From assembly GCA_016169945.1 (NCBI GenBank), contig JADLSH010000279.1, forward strand, positions 2,728,001-2,792,000: a stretch of DNA of 64,000 nucleotides, read 5' to 3'. A program made the position numbers and the translations under genes. Below, in pieces: positions 13,301 through 23,788 of the stretch (its first letter is position 1; the number at the start of each line of letters is the position of its first letter). The stretch is from Trachythela sp. YZ-2020 (Eukaryota > Cnidaria > Anthozoa > Malacalcyonacea > Clavulariidae). The notes beneath the pieces are model-generated. The model was given only the letters and a program-made list of their open reading frames with translations. It was not told the DNA's origin and made no database searches.

Positions 13301-13829
13301 AAATCCCCGGCATTTTATCCTGGCCTTTGTGTCAGTGTTAAAACCCCCGGGTTGCATGATGGCAACGTTTGTTAAAACTCTGTATTTCCTCCGCAAAGTC
13401 CCTTTAAAACCCCACATATGCCCGGGGTTGGGGGGGCCGGGATTTCAATTGACTAGTGCATTTATAGCCACACAGCAGTCACAGCTGCCTGCTGCAAATC
13501 CTTTCGTTTACGTTATATTAACACATGTACATGTTTAAACCATGTAAAACTTACCTAAATCAGATCTTGTATTAGTAAACAAGTCATGTGGACAAAAACC
13601 AGCCACATACATTTTACAAACCTACAAATATCATCAAAGAAAATACAATAATGGGCGCCATATTGAATAAAATTGAATACTATTAATACCAATTTTTCTG
13701 TGCCAAATTTTTCACGAAATTCGCACTTACACTTGGATCTGACCAATGTAAACTGCACTTCTTTTCTTGAGGGGCTAAATTTCTGTCTCTGCCCATCAAC
13801 TCGTCGAGTAATTGGGCTTGGGAAAGCAT
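7358..13829 (-). CDS. LUC7L3: LUC7-like protein 3 (U1 snRNP-associated splicing factor)
   Basis: Eight coding exons on the minus strand: 13829-13731, 13621-13555, 12473-12434, 11928-11790, 11055-10969, 10878-10780, 9686-9522 and 8038-7358. All splice phases agree and give 458 residues (human about 432). It starts MLSQAQLLDELMGRDRN, the LUC7L3 N-terminus. The CCCH finger uses C35, C43, C58 and H62. The conserved GYEEDFLRYLQSLLSDVDRR stretch follows, then a coiled coil with EVEEAQGVMKLVDQLKEERD, a second C2H2 finger (C193, C196, H212, H218) and a long Arg/Asp/Ser-rich tail (exon 8). The family binds U1 snRNP and influences 5' splice-site choice in nuclear speckles. Intron 7 (9521-8039) carries several miniature transposons. 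The acceptor before exon 8 (GTTTATGTTAAG) is weak, so a small extra exon in intron 7 cannot be excluded. The family call is secure. Confidence 0.93.
7894..7966 (-). repeat. In-frame 21-bp minisatellite in LUC7L3 exon 8
   Basis: Between 7894 and 7966 a 21-bp unit is repeated about three and a half times, encoding tandem RPEDKDR. Next to it are looser DRDGDPRDR-type repeats. The array lengthens the charged tail and stays in frame; length variation between individuals would be expected. Confidence 0.75.
8086..8436. mobile_element. Miniature transposon with 26-bp terminal inverted repeats, LUC7L3 intron 7
   Basis: Perfect 26-bp inverted repeats begin CACAGAGTAGAGATC (8086-8111 and 8411-8436). 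The element is flanked directly by a 7-bp duplication ACCATAC (8079-8085 and 8437-8443). Inside are further partial inverted motifs (GCCGAGCATG twice). It has no coding capacity, so it is a MITE. It lies 48 bp before the last LUC7L3 exon. Confidence 0.88.
8566..8783. mobile_element. Inverted-repeat miniature element
   Basis: Arms of 42 bp (8566-8607 and 8742-8783) containing GGTTTCAGTTTGCTTTTCAA are near-perfect reverse complements around a 134-bp middle. It lies in LUC7L3 intron 7, just after a short AAT microsatellite (about 8473-8494). Confidence 0.8.
9298..9500. mobile_element. Palindromic foldback element, family A, copy 1
   Basis: Positions 9298-9431 form a long imperfect palindrome with arms reading AAAATACAATAAGAACTTCG and GACGTTTCGAGCGA. 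It is followed by a family-specific flank (GGTAGTTTTACACAACAGTC, CACTCTACCCACACTGGC) up to about 9500. The same modules recur near 16.3, 52.7, 56.7, 57.7 and 63.2 kb. This copy ends about 20 bp from the donor of LUC7L3 exon 7. Confidence 0.8.
10469..10684. mobile_element. Small inverted-repeat element, LUC7L3 intron 6
   Basis: Inverted arms built on TTAACCCTGGGTTAG (10469-10491) and its complement (10645-10668) enclose about 150 bp without coding content. The right end continues into a GGCTTTTGAACAACCGGCC sequence typical of decayed MITE termini. Confidence 0.6.
13025..13460. mobile_element. DNA-transposon-like element with 16-bp inverted ends, LUC7L3 intron 2
   Basis: TGCACTAGTCAATTGA at 13025-13040 and its exact complement at 13445-13460 bound a 436-bp segment. 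TTTA flanks both sides and may be the target duplication. Internal sequence has C/G runs (CCCCGGG) and ends that mirror each other near the termini. It has no coding content. Confidence 0.72.
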
Positions 13830-14116
13830 TTTTAAACCAAGAAAATATAGAAAACGTGCGACTCAGAATTTTCAATTTTTTATTGAGATTTGAGAAAGTT
13901 AACTTCAGCGCCTTCGATAGTGCAGAAATTAGACCAGCAGACTTCCCAACTTCGGAAAACGATGATAGTCCGAGGATAATACGGCTCGCTACGCCAGTTT
14001 CCGATGTTAGCATGCTTACGTGTGGTCGCCACTTGTTTCCATCTACCAAATTGACGTTACAACGTTCTGAATGGCTGTTGGGAAACATTTTTACTTCCTA
14101 GTCTTCTTAAGGTACG

Positions 14117-14274
14117 ATTACACGCTGCGATTTGTCGGCCCGATTTTAGGTTTTGCTGAATGTTAATGACGAATATTTTCAGTTGAGGATGTTATCAGAT
14201 GACGTTTACCACGTATTTTTCAAATATCATTAACGTGTATCTGAAATCGGCCCGACAAATCGCAGCGTGTAAAC
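14117..14274. mobile_element. Miniature inverted-repeat element upstream of LUC7L3
   Basis: Inverted ends containing CACGCTGCGATTTGTCGGCC (14119-14146 and 14244-14272) surround about 100 bp. It sits roughly 290 bp upstream of the LUC7L3 start codon, in the divergent promoter region shared with the membrane-protein gene at 15348. A related sequence (CCGACAAATCGGATCGTGTG) occurs near 23410. Confidence 0.7.
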
Positions 14275-15347
14275 GAAGCTTTAGACTTCTTAGGAAGCAA
14301 ATTTTGTTTCAGCAGAAAAGGGTGCGCAAAAAGGGAAACATTGGAAATTAGTTTTTAAAATAGTTTTAAATGTGACCTAGTTTGCGCAGACATTAATAAA
14401 ACGTGTTGAGCTAAAATCTGGGATGAATTATGAAAGCAAGTCATTTCCAGCTTAACCGGTACATAATAACACCTACGTAATAACTGAAACGCAAAGGGAA
14501 AACCCTGCTAGAGACCAATAAAGTATTGCATCAATTATAAGAAATTTACGCAATTACAATTACATGTTGAGTCAGGCCACCTCAATTGATGCAGGGGTTA
14601 AGTAACCTTTCTATCTACACATTTACAAAAGAGTTGTATATCTATGGTTAAAGTTTAAAAGTTGTAAAACCCGTATTTTCTGATAAATTTTCAATCGCAA
14701 ATTGCGATTTTGCACGCTTGTTATGCTAAAAATGCTTTAGCGCTATCGTGTCGTGCATAGTCTATTTTTCTATGAAGAAAAATATATGCTAGTGTGCTAA
14801 TATGTCCGCAAATATTTACTTCGCTATCTGTACGACAACTTCCAATTTTGGAAACATTGCTATTTTTGCTATTTTTATCCGGACATACTATTCTCGTGAC
14901 TTGCGCGCCGAAGATCAAGCTATAAACTGGTTATTCCCACGCTCTTTAGCCAATCAGATTGCATATTTTCAATTCCGGTTGGATCACATTGGCAATTACG
15001 CATGCGCAGTACAATGTTTACGTCAAACCGGTTTTCCCCTGACAATGTTGTTTTGGGAAATTATGATCTTTTGATTTCACACAAAAGATCGATTCAAAAC
15101 ACGAAAGAAAAAGCAGGAAGAAAGCCCTTAGAAAACGGTAATTGTAGCCGTAAATGCTGTTCACCGTTAGATTCCCTGAAGAGCAATTCACCAAGGATAA
15201 AACGACCGATTCCTGAAAGGTTTCATGCATAAAAAGCGTGTAAATTTGGCGTGATTTCGTCCGAAGTGCGCGCAACTTGATGACAGATACTATCTGTTGA
15301 TTTTTTGTCTACACGCCAAGAAATCATTTGCGATCTTAGATTTTCAG

Positions 15348-18300
15348 ATGGTTTTAAACAGTGCACTCGATTCCGAAGAAGAGGGAGCCGAAATCCCGAA
15401 AAGGTTTGTGATTTTCGATGTAGAATTTCTTAAAATATTGTGGAAATTTTTGCAATAGCGTGTCGCGCAAATTGTTTCAAAAAATCTGATACAAAACAGA
15501 TATTTAATAAAGCCATGCAGGCCTGTTGTCTGTAAATGGTTGTTTAAAATAACTACGGCTGAATAGCTAATAAATAGTAAAACCTAAATATATAATATAC
15601 GCAACATTTATGCAGAATTGTCAAAATATTGATTTGTTTAGTTGTTAAAATGTATGAAATAGCTTTTCTATAAATAAAATGTATATCGTACGATACTATC
15701 ACAGTATCACATAGCTATCTTCTTGATAAAAGCGTTAAATGTTTGGAAATTTGACACTGGCAAGCATCAGGAAAGTAAATGCGCAGCAAAATTTGCTGGC
15801 AGTACCCTACCACTCACCACTGACGAGTATTTTACTCTGTCTAATGCCAGATGATTTTACTTGTCAGTGGTAGGGTACTGCCAGTTAATGGGTTAACAAA
15901 ACTATCTGCCAATATCTCTTGTTAACCCATTAGCCGGCAATGCGCCCTACTTTCGTATTTACTCTGTATAACGCCAGACACTTTTACTCGTCAGTGAGTA
16001 GGGTACTGCCAGTTAATGGGTTAATTAGCAGCGATGCACCCCAATGTGTCCTTTTTTCATGTATCCTTTTTTCATGTATCCTTACTCATCAAAGGGAAAG
16101 CATTGGGGGGTAATGGGTAAACCGGCTATCTGCCCTTGTCTTTTAATTTGTTAACTCATTCAATTACTTAAGTCGCAATGTGCCTGAGTTTGCTATTTTG
16201 CTTTGCCGTAAATGCCACACAAATTGTCAAGGATAAATTCGTGGGTTATCAATCTCTCTTGTTAACCCATCACACAACGATGCACTCTAATTTTATTTTA
16301 TCCACTCAATCATGTCTTTTGTTAGTTGACTGTTGTGTAAAACTACCTGAAAAATACAATAAGAACTTCAACAAAGTTATGTATTTTATGCAAGTTTTGT
16401 ATTTTTCAGGTAGTCTTACACAACAGTCAACCGCCGAATCTTTGTTACACTCTACCCACACTGGCATCGCACGTTAGAGATGTCTTTCGTTAACCCATTT
16501 AAGTGGCAAATGCACCCAATGGGTCCAACTTTGTTATTGCAGTCTGCCTTACACCTAACGATTTTACTCCTCAAGGGAAAACGTGCCCATTAACAGTTAA
16601 AGTTCCATTGCTCTGACAAGTGTTTTTTTTTCAGGAAAGGTATGGAAAACACAAATGAAAATCCCAGTCTGACTTCAAAAATGTCAGGCACTTCTTCAGA
16701 GACAGACTTTCCACCTCAAAATATTGTCATTTGGATGATGATGTCAGTTGCTGTTGGTTTGTTAACCATTTACACCATGGTTAACTGGATTTCTAATAAA
16801 TTGACACAAGTAAGCACTAAAGACCCTGTTTATTGTATGGAGGTGACCATGCATTTAACCGGCTAGCTGAGTTAGCAATGGCAAGATCTAATTTAATTTA
16901 AATTATAAACTTTGCCGATGAAACATAATGTTACGTTACATAACAGGACAAAAACAAAACGTACATAATGAAATACAGTACATGACCACGGCTGGGTGAC
17001 CGCAGCAGCGTTTAGCCAATTACTGCGGGCCTGAATCTTTGGGCCCGAATCTGGGATCTAGGTTCCCTGGATCCGATACTTTTTCCACCTCTGTTGGTTC
17101 CTTGTAAACAGGCCAGTACTTCGTCTCACCGACGTGTCAAAGAGAAGAAACATATAAACATATAATCAGACCCGAAATACAGTTACCTGGAAAAAATTTA
17201 CTTTTCTATTGATAGGAAGTTGAAAATGGTAAGAAAACAGAAGAACAGATTAGCCAACAACAGAAAACCACAACAGACAGCTCTAACCAAGCAGACAGCA
17301 AGCAGGATACAACTAATCATGAAAATATATTGTCTCACAGAAATTTGTCGACTCCTGAAAAAAGTACATTAGCCACAGAGAAGTTGGCGGACACTTTGCA
17401 GAATGTTGATACATTATCAAGGTGTGACGAAAACCAACAACAATATAAAATACCTCAAGAGTCTGAGTTAATATGTGAAACATATAAAATCACAGGAGAG
17501 AAGAGCAACGATACAGTGGAAAGATTAGACATAGATAGACAGTCAGTTTGTGAAGGTGTAGAATGTCAAAGAAATGGTCAAGCGACATCAGTTCACGTGG
17601 AACAGGGTGAAGAAACGAAAGACACGGTCGAGCGATTTGACACAGATGGACACCAGATTGTGGAATCGATGGAATGTACAAAATGTCAAAGTAATGGTCG
17701 AGCAACATCAGTTCACATGGGACAAGGGTTTTCCGGTAACCTGAGCTTAAGTTCAGAAGATTCTGGAGGATCAAAAAAGCTTGCAGCTGATACAAAAGTA
17801 CTTGAATCCATTGCTACAAATGATGACAACTCTGACATTACAAACTGCCGAAGCACAGCAACGTTACAGAATTATAACCCAAGCCACAACATGCCTGTGA
17901 CAGTGAACTATTTACAAACCAAATGTTTCACATGCAATGCTGAAATGCCCAAAACCAATGTAGGACTAACATGTTCTGTGATGCACTTAACAGATTCTGA
18001 TAAACCACAAAGCATTACGGATTGCCCACAATTACCAAACAACACCACTTGTGCCAAACGAGAAGACGAGTTTCCTACAGAAAACAGGATTGACAGCCCA
18101 GAAAATCAACCACCCTCAACTATTAACTGTATGAAAACCGCCGTAAAAAGTTTGAGCTGTGATATACCGGTATCGAATGACCTACCAGAAACGAATTTTT
18201 CACCACAGATTCACTCGTCAGAATGGAACAAACCAAAAGAAAATTTACAGGCAACTTTTGACACAACTTTTGGCTTACACGACAGCTTAAATGAACATGG

Positions 18301-18817
18301 TATAAAGGACAACAGTGTTACCGAATCTGAAAGAATTTCACCATTAGAAGGTTTTGCTACAGAGAATATTGACTTGTTATGCACTGCACAGCCACTAAGT
18401 ACCGACAATAAAGCATTCACAAAAGCAGCATCCGATTCTTTAAACTACTTGACAAACTATCATACACCTCAGGAGACGACAGACGGGTCAATATTGTCAA
18501 AAAACACAACCGAAGATGAATTTATGTTCCCACAAGATAACGAAATGGCAAAAGAAATCCAAGCTTCGAACAGTCCCAAAGAGAAGATCAATTTGGAAAC
18601 ACCAAGATCAAGGTTTCGACGGAATATCCAAGATGACCCGGTTCTCTCGAAGTCGTTGGATTCCCAAATGGAAAGCTTGAAAAAAGGATGTAAGCTTCTT
18701 GAGACGAAACCATTAAAAAGTTCCCTAAGAAGTGCTGGATCTGAAGGATCTCTGGTAAATCTGAAAGACGTAAGTTCTTTTTTAGACATCCCTAGTATAC
18801 GAGAAAACCAGACCTAA
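15348..18817 (+). CDS. Unrecognised single-pass membrane protein with a long hydrophilic tail
   Basis: Three exons fit in phase: 15348-15403, 16635-16809 and 17216-18817, giving about 610 residues. The ATG at 15348 opens an acidic N-terminus (DSEEEGAEIPKR). Residues 48-71 form one strong membrane segment (IVIWMMMSVAVGLLTIY). The remainder is polar, Ser/Thr/Asn/Gln-rich and probably disordered, with a 37-residue tandem duplication and a basic stretch near the end (SRFRRNIQDD, KPLKSSLRS). I do not recognise the family; the layout resembles a tail-out organelle-membrane scaffold, but that is only a guess. A consensus-like donor (GTAAGT) at 18770 could splice away the last 16 codons, so the true 3' end may be different and more exons may follow. 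Start and exons 1-2 are supported by phase and clean splice sites. Confidence 0.68.
15776..16127. repeat. TTAACCCATT-type interspersed repeat (family D), several tandem pieces
   Basis: Partial copies of a repeat with modules GTTAACCCATT, AATGCGCCCTAC, GCCAGACGATTTTACT and AGTACTGCCAGTTAATGGG, some inverted. The same modules recur at about 16140-16600, 25320-25860, 30880-31165, 34330 and 41575-41646. No coding content; probably remnants of a non-autonomous element. This copy is in intron 1 of the membrane-protein gene. Confidence 0.65.
16325..16485. mobile_element. Foldback element, family A, copy 2
   Basis: Begins TTGACTGTTGTGTAAAACTA and ends with the inverted TTACACAACAGTCAACCGCC plus the family flank (CTCTACCCACACTGGC). 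The middle GACGTTTCGAGCGA module is lost and replaced by a short TTCAACAAAGTTATG segment. It lies in intron 1 of the membrane-protein gene. Confidence 0.7.
17510..17734 (+). repeat. 111-bp in-frame tandem duplication inside the membrane-protein gene
   Basis: Two copies (17510-17620 and 17621-17734) encode DTVERLDIDRQ...NGQATSVHVEQG and DTVERFDTDGH...NGRATSVHMGQG. The copies have diverged at the protein level but keep frame and the CxxNGxATSVH core. Confidence 0.82.
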
Positions 18818-19121
18818 ATTTCCAACTGTTCGGCTCCTTATTTTATTTTGATAAAATAATTATACTTAGACCGGTCGAAGAATAGGAAATATATAGGAAA
18901 GTCTGACTTACCAAATAATAGGAAATGACGAGTTTGTCCGACGTTTCACACTTTCACTACTCCACTTCACGGTCTTGTTATGTGAGGAATTAACAGCCAC
19001 CTCATCCTTTCCAATACCTATAAACGCGTTATACCCTATAATATAGACTATATAAAACTTTTGGGTGAATGTTATTTGCACAATTTAATAGGCTGTGTTG
19101 TATAAACAAGGTAAACAAACG

Positions 19122-19553
19122 GATAATGTGTTCGCAACAGGCTTGTGCCAAGCTTGTCAACAAGTTGTAACAATGTTGTCATTTTATCAAGTTGCTACAA
19201 GGTTGTCACTCACAACAAGTTGTTGAATTGCTGTACGGTAACAAGTTCTTGGAACTGCTTGTTTTTTTTTGTTTGTTTTTTTATTAACTTTACAATCATA
19301 TGACTGATGGTCAGAACAACAGAACATAAGTTCCTAATTAAGCTCCACCAAAGAATTACAATATTAGATATACCTAGCTATTACAAAAAAAACACTTGCT
19401 TGTAACAAGTCTGTTGAGTCAACAACCTTGTAGCAAGTCGTCAACAAGCCGTTGACAACTTGTCAACAAGCTGAGAACAAGCAGTGCGAACACATCCTGA
19501 TAATAAGTTGTTGAGACAGCATTGGTACAAGTCTGCTGCAGGTTTGTTACAAC
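19122..19553. mobile_element. CAACTTGTTG-rich element (family B), copy 1, interrupted
   Basis: Long run of permuted CAAGTTGTTG / CTTGTCAACAAG motifs shared with copies at 28349, 37061, 61959 and 62645. About 130 bp (19262-19390), starting with a T run and ending with an A run, interrupts it. TGCTTG flanks the insert on both sides, so this is probably a second insertion. Confidence 0.75.
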
Positions 19554-19900
19554 TTTCGCTATCAGGACGCGCTATCAGGAAAATATCAGACATGATTTGT
19601 TCCCAGAACCATTGCCAGTGTTTGCTGACATTATTATCATTATCTATTTTTGTAGAAAAAGTTTGTCCATTTTCCACAAGATATTCGACACATCCGCACA
19701 GTGTTCAAATATCACAGTTTTGACGAAACATGTTACGATTTTGATGCTGACGCTTCTGAATGCGACGAGAAACGACGAACGCAGAGCTTTAACAATTGAC
19801 GATACAACAAGAAATGAATATCAAAATTTGAGCTGAAATATGGTACTGAATTAAAACGTTCTCTGATGAGATGTTGATGAATTTTGGTTAATATATAACA

Positions 19901-20086
19901 TTAGTAAAATTACATAGGTGATTATTGAAAATTCTCAACGCTGATTGGTTGCGCTACCTCGGATTAATACGCGATAATCACCTAAAGCGTTTTTAAGCCG
20001 CTTTTATCGTAAATATTCAATTAAAATATTATTGAAATGTGCATTTTCTATTCTTTTCCAAATAATCACCTATGTAATTTTACTAA
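19901..20086. mobile_element. Miniature inverted-repeat element
   Basis: Ends TTAGTAAAATTACATAGGTG (19901 on) and the exact complement ending at 20086 enclose about 140 bp, with internal GATTATTGAAAA / TTTTCCAAATAATC symmetry. Confidence 0.8.
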
Positions 20087-20087
20087 A

Positions 20088-20192
20088 ACAATTATTCGCC
20101 TCAGGCTCGGTGAATATCGGTGAATAAAAACCTCGACTTCGTCTCGGTTTTTATTCACCGATATTCACCTCGCCTTCGGCGAATAATTGTTA
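20088..20192. repeat. Near-perfect palindrome of about 105 bp
   Basis: AACAATTATTCGCC at the left is mirrored by GGCGAATAATTGTT at the right, and CGGTGAATAAAAACC by GGTTTTTATTCACCG around a GACTTCGTC centre. It would form a long hairpin. It abuts the element ending at 20086 and may be part of the same foldback transposon. Confidence 0.75.
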
Positions 20193-20512
20193 ATTAATAG
20201 TTTTGTATGTGTAGTTTGAGAGTAATTTTCTTTATGCGGAAGAAAGTGTTGGTATAAAAATTGCTTGTGATACATTAATGTGACTTCGCTGTAAATTTGA
20301 AGGAGTAGATTCAACTCCACGATGACAGGACAGCTCTTTTGGATCAAAAACGATGACAGAACAACACTTTTGGAGCAACTCGGTAAAATTAACAGTGTTA
20401 GTACTTACCTAAATAGATGGATTGAAGTGAGGGTTACGGAGCAGCAGGTGGTATAGTCAACAGAAATGTTGAGCCTTTTAGGAGCAGCAGGCAAATAAAC
20501 AAACGCTTGTTT

Positions 20513-20744
20513 ATACCCAATTCACAACTTGGATAACTCACATGCCTAGTTACTATTGTTCTAATTTGCGAAAACATTGAATAGAACAAAGGTAACTAAG
20601 CATTAGAATTATCTACACGAGTGAATAGCTCTTATACATAATTCTAATGCTTAGTTATCTTAATTTGTTCTAGGCTATGTTTTCGCAAACTAAAACAATA
20701 GTATTAACTAGGCATTTGAGTTATCCAAAGTTGTGAATTGGGTA
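20513..20744. mobile_element. Foldback element with CCCAATTCACAACTT ends
   Basis: Left arm TACCCAATTCACAACTTGG and ATGCCTAGTTACTATTGTTC, right arm their complements, around a centre near 20630. Partial copies occur near 5300-5703 and at 37045-37060. Confidence 0.72.
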
Positions 20745-21992
20745 GCAACGATGTAAACAGCGTTAGTCAAATTTGTCCATCAAAATGAATGCATCGTTTA
20801 CTTCACTTTCTCATTCTGATAACTGCCTGTTGACCGTTCCCTGTGTACAGACTTCACTCAATATTTTGAGTTAGGTCTGTTCACAAGGTAGTTGGCCACT
20901 ATTTGATGCACTTCAATAGTGTTGCAATCTGATGGTGGAAATGAAAATTGGAAAATGTGCTTTCTGCGAAGAGATGAGTGCGAGACCGAGTATATCAGAT
21001 TATTTTTTTATGAATAATGAAGTGTAGTTTATACTTTTAAGGCTCGTCCACAATTGTCAACATTTGTGTACAAACCGTACGCTGAGGGGAGGGGTTAGTG
21101 ACCAATGTACGCTGATGTTGAACTATAGACCCCCCACGCTCTGGGGGAGGCGGAGAGGGTGTCGATAAATATGGACGACCCCTTAGAGAATTAGGTGTTC
21201 TATATATAACGTGTATTTTGTCATGGGGCAAAGCTTTGTATATTTTCAATACGAGTATATATCATATGATAGTTAAATGGTTATAGATATTCTTGATAAT
21301 TTCATTTGGATATAATATTTTGTTACTATGAGTATATATTTCTTCAGTTCATTTACAGTAACAAGGCTTGATATTGTTGTACTTCAATACCAATTATATT
21401 TTGTACGTAAATTTTTTGTATAAAATCATTTGAAATGATGAAATGTTTGTTCAATTGTTATTATATGGGTAAATATTGAAAATTTTGGGCACCTCGCTCG
21501 AGAGTTTTTGTTGATGGAATTTCGAGCGAAAATTATATACATATCATAGAAATAATAGATAACAATTATATTCTATGATGTCAATACATTTGAATTTATT
21601 ATTTATTGAAAATAATTCAAGAGTTTTGATTGGCTAAGACGGCTGTCGGTGAAATCGTCATATCCGCTCGGTAGCTGCCCAAATTTGGAGTTATGACATC
21701 ACCGTGGAATATTGAAAACAAATATACCACGTTTGACGTAATTTTGTGGTATATTGAAAAACAATGTAATTTATGCGGCTTATGCCAAAACCGGGAAAAT
21801 ACAAATGGCTTCCTCAAAGGAAAGGTTCGCCGACCTTGGGGAAGGTGAAATTAAAAAATTGCTTGAAGAAAAAGATTACAAATAAATAATAAAACAATTA
21901 TTGAATTCGGTTCTCGCCACCATTAATGGCCACCATATAAACCACCACATATGTGATTTCCATAATTATATTGTTTAAAGTCAGTGCTTCCA

Positions 21993-22797
21993 CTAGTGGT
22001 GGGCGATACCACTACTAAAGTATCGATACTTTCGATATTCACAATTCAAAAGATGGTATCGATACTTTTTTTAAATATCGATGTTTTCGATACTTGTCAT
22101 GTGACCGGATTATGTTTAATATTTAATGTTACATGAAGTTCTTCGTTTAGTTCTTTGCCAAACGAGCATGCAGTAACAGCTTTTCACAGCGGTTTTTTTT
22201 CCAGGTTTTTCTTTTTCATGCTGGAAAATGGCAGAAATGTTAAATTAAATATAAAGACTATTAATCGTTGTGGTACGAACATATTTAACTAGTGTATGAA
22301 GTACTTTGTCTACTGACCAGTATCGGTATCGAAAAAAGTATCGAAACAGTGGTATCGATAAAAAAGTACTCGGTATCGTATCGAAATCGATATTCGCAGT
22401 ATCGCCCACCCAGTGAGCTCTATATATATATATCTGGAGTGAGAACTTATGTCCAAAAAGTGAAGCCAAAGATGGCGGAAATTGACGTCCAGTGCCAATC
22501 CCTTTCTATTGTTTTCGACCGCGCGGTTTGCACAAGCCGGCAAGGAGTGTGCCGAAATTTTGTGTTTTTACTCCGATGTAAACAATAACATCATGATTTT
22601 ATGAACTAATAACTTGATTAGCGATGCGATCTGTTAGTATAAACTGGAATTAGCTAGAAAAATGGTATGAAAACTGTTTATGACCTTCATGAGTTTGGAC
22701 GTCAATTGCCGCCATCTTTGGCTTCACTTGGCCTATTGGCCGAACATTAGAAGTTCTTACTCCAGATATATATAGAGCTCACTGCGCCCACCACTAG
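21993..22797. mobile_element. Outer hAT-like element with subterminal GTATCGATACTT repeats
   Basis: Left end CTAGTGGTGGGCGATAC (21993) and right end GTATCGCCCACC...CCACTAG (to 22797) are inverted. Many GTATCGATAC / TTTCGATA motifs sit near both ends, as in subterminal transposase-binding repeats. The right terminus is interrupted by the element at 22411-22784. Confidence 0.7.
22411..22784. mobile_element. hAT-like MITE nested in another element
   Basis: The ends are CAGTGAGCTCTATATATA and its complement. Further inverted modules are CCAAAGATGGCGG and GACGTCCA. It is flanked by an exact 8-bp duplication CGCCCACC (22403-22410 and 22785-22792) within the terminus of the older element. CAGTG ends with 8-bp duplications are the hAT signature. 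A second copy sits in CEP112 at 55597. Confidence 0.85.
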
Positions 22798-22880
22798 CCT
22801 AGACAATATTTCCTTTGTCCTAAATTGATCGAAATTTCCTTCAAAAAGTCTTGAAATTTCCTTCAAAAAGTTGGTGAAAT

Positions 22881-23038
22881 CATGGATTATAAAAACACCA
22901 TTGTGCGATGCATCGCACAAATTAACATACCATGACTTACAGTGATTGTAGTGTGGTTGTCATGTGCGGTTGTGCGATGCATCGCACAAATTAATAGACC
23001 ATGACTTACAGTGATTGTAGGGTTTTTATAATCCATGG
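22881..23038. repeat. Pair of 20-bp palindromes in direct repeats
   Basis: TTGTGCGATGCATCGCACAA occurs twice (22901-22920 and 22970-22989). Each is followed by AATTAA and a shared CCATGACTTACAGTGATTG segment. The pair is enclosed by an outer inverted repeat CATGGATTATAAAAAC / GTTTTTATAATCCATG. Function unknown; probably a small foldback element. Confidence 0.75.
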
Positions 23039-23788
23039 TGAAATTCAGTTGAATTCAGAACGAAATAGCCTATTATCAGTATTATGAGCAAAATATTCAC
23101 CTGGGTGTTAACTCTAACGGTCTATAAATACCCAGGTCTAATGTTTGTCAAGAGCATTTAATTTGACAGGTATTAATAATCTAATCAGCCAATCATTGGC
23201 TGAGCGAATTGAAACCACAAACATTGACGTTTCACGGGAGAATAAACAATATTTTTATCAATCTCGTACCCAGAGCCTGTGATCCTTTTGGCTCAGGATA
23301 CGAGATTGTGTTTTTATCTGTAGCTGTTCGTCTTTAGTTCCTAACGATGGTACATTTGCGCATTTGATCATATACTATATACCGACAAATATACCGACAC
23401 TATTTGGATCCGACAAATCGGATCGTGTGAACCAGCTTTTATAGATGCAAACGACGGTACTTACTGTTTCGTGACTTAGCGGCATAGAGCCACCTTAACT
23501 CGACGAAAAAGTTGCAAAAGAGCCTGGGCACGAGTCAAAAAGTGAAAGTGGCGCGCGAAAGAAGCCTGGGGACGAGGATGTCAATTTCAAAATTCCTAAC
23601 GAACCCGCTGCGATGATTGGTCAATTCAAACAATCCTCGCGTTCTTATTGGTGACAAAAACAACAACAATTAGCATGCATTCGTCGGTTCTTCTCCAATA
23701 TTGTAAATTTCGTTTATTTCGAAGAAGCGGAATTCTTTGGTATTTTTTGTGATTTTTACATCGAAAAACCACAGAAATATACTCCATA

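Larger units (their letters stand above)
18818..23788. other. Gene-poor block filled with nested miniature transposons
   Basis: I find no supportable gene in this 5-kb stretch. It contains the elements listed separately at 19122, 19901, 20088, 20513, 21993, 22411 and 22881, with AT-rich spacer between them. Just before UBE2S, 23270-23600 carries short repeat fragments with GTACCCAGAGCCTG / CCTGGGGACGAGG motifs, likely another decayed MITE family. Confidence 0.6.

Noticed and set aside
13555..14101. Open frames of 177 and 142 residues on opposite strands
   Set aside because: They run through LUC7L3 exons 1-2 and the intron between in the wrong frame or strand; the spliced LUC7L3 reading explains the region.
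23551..23560. E2F-like TTTCGCGCGC site in front of UBE2S
   Set aside because: It lies in a GCCTGGG...GACGAGG repeat that looks like a transposon fragment, so the match is probably incidental.
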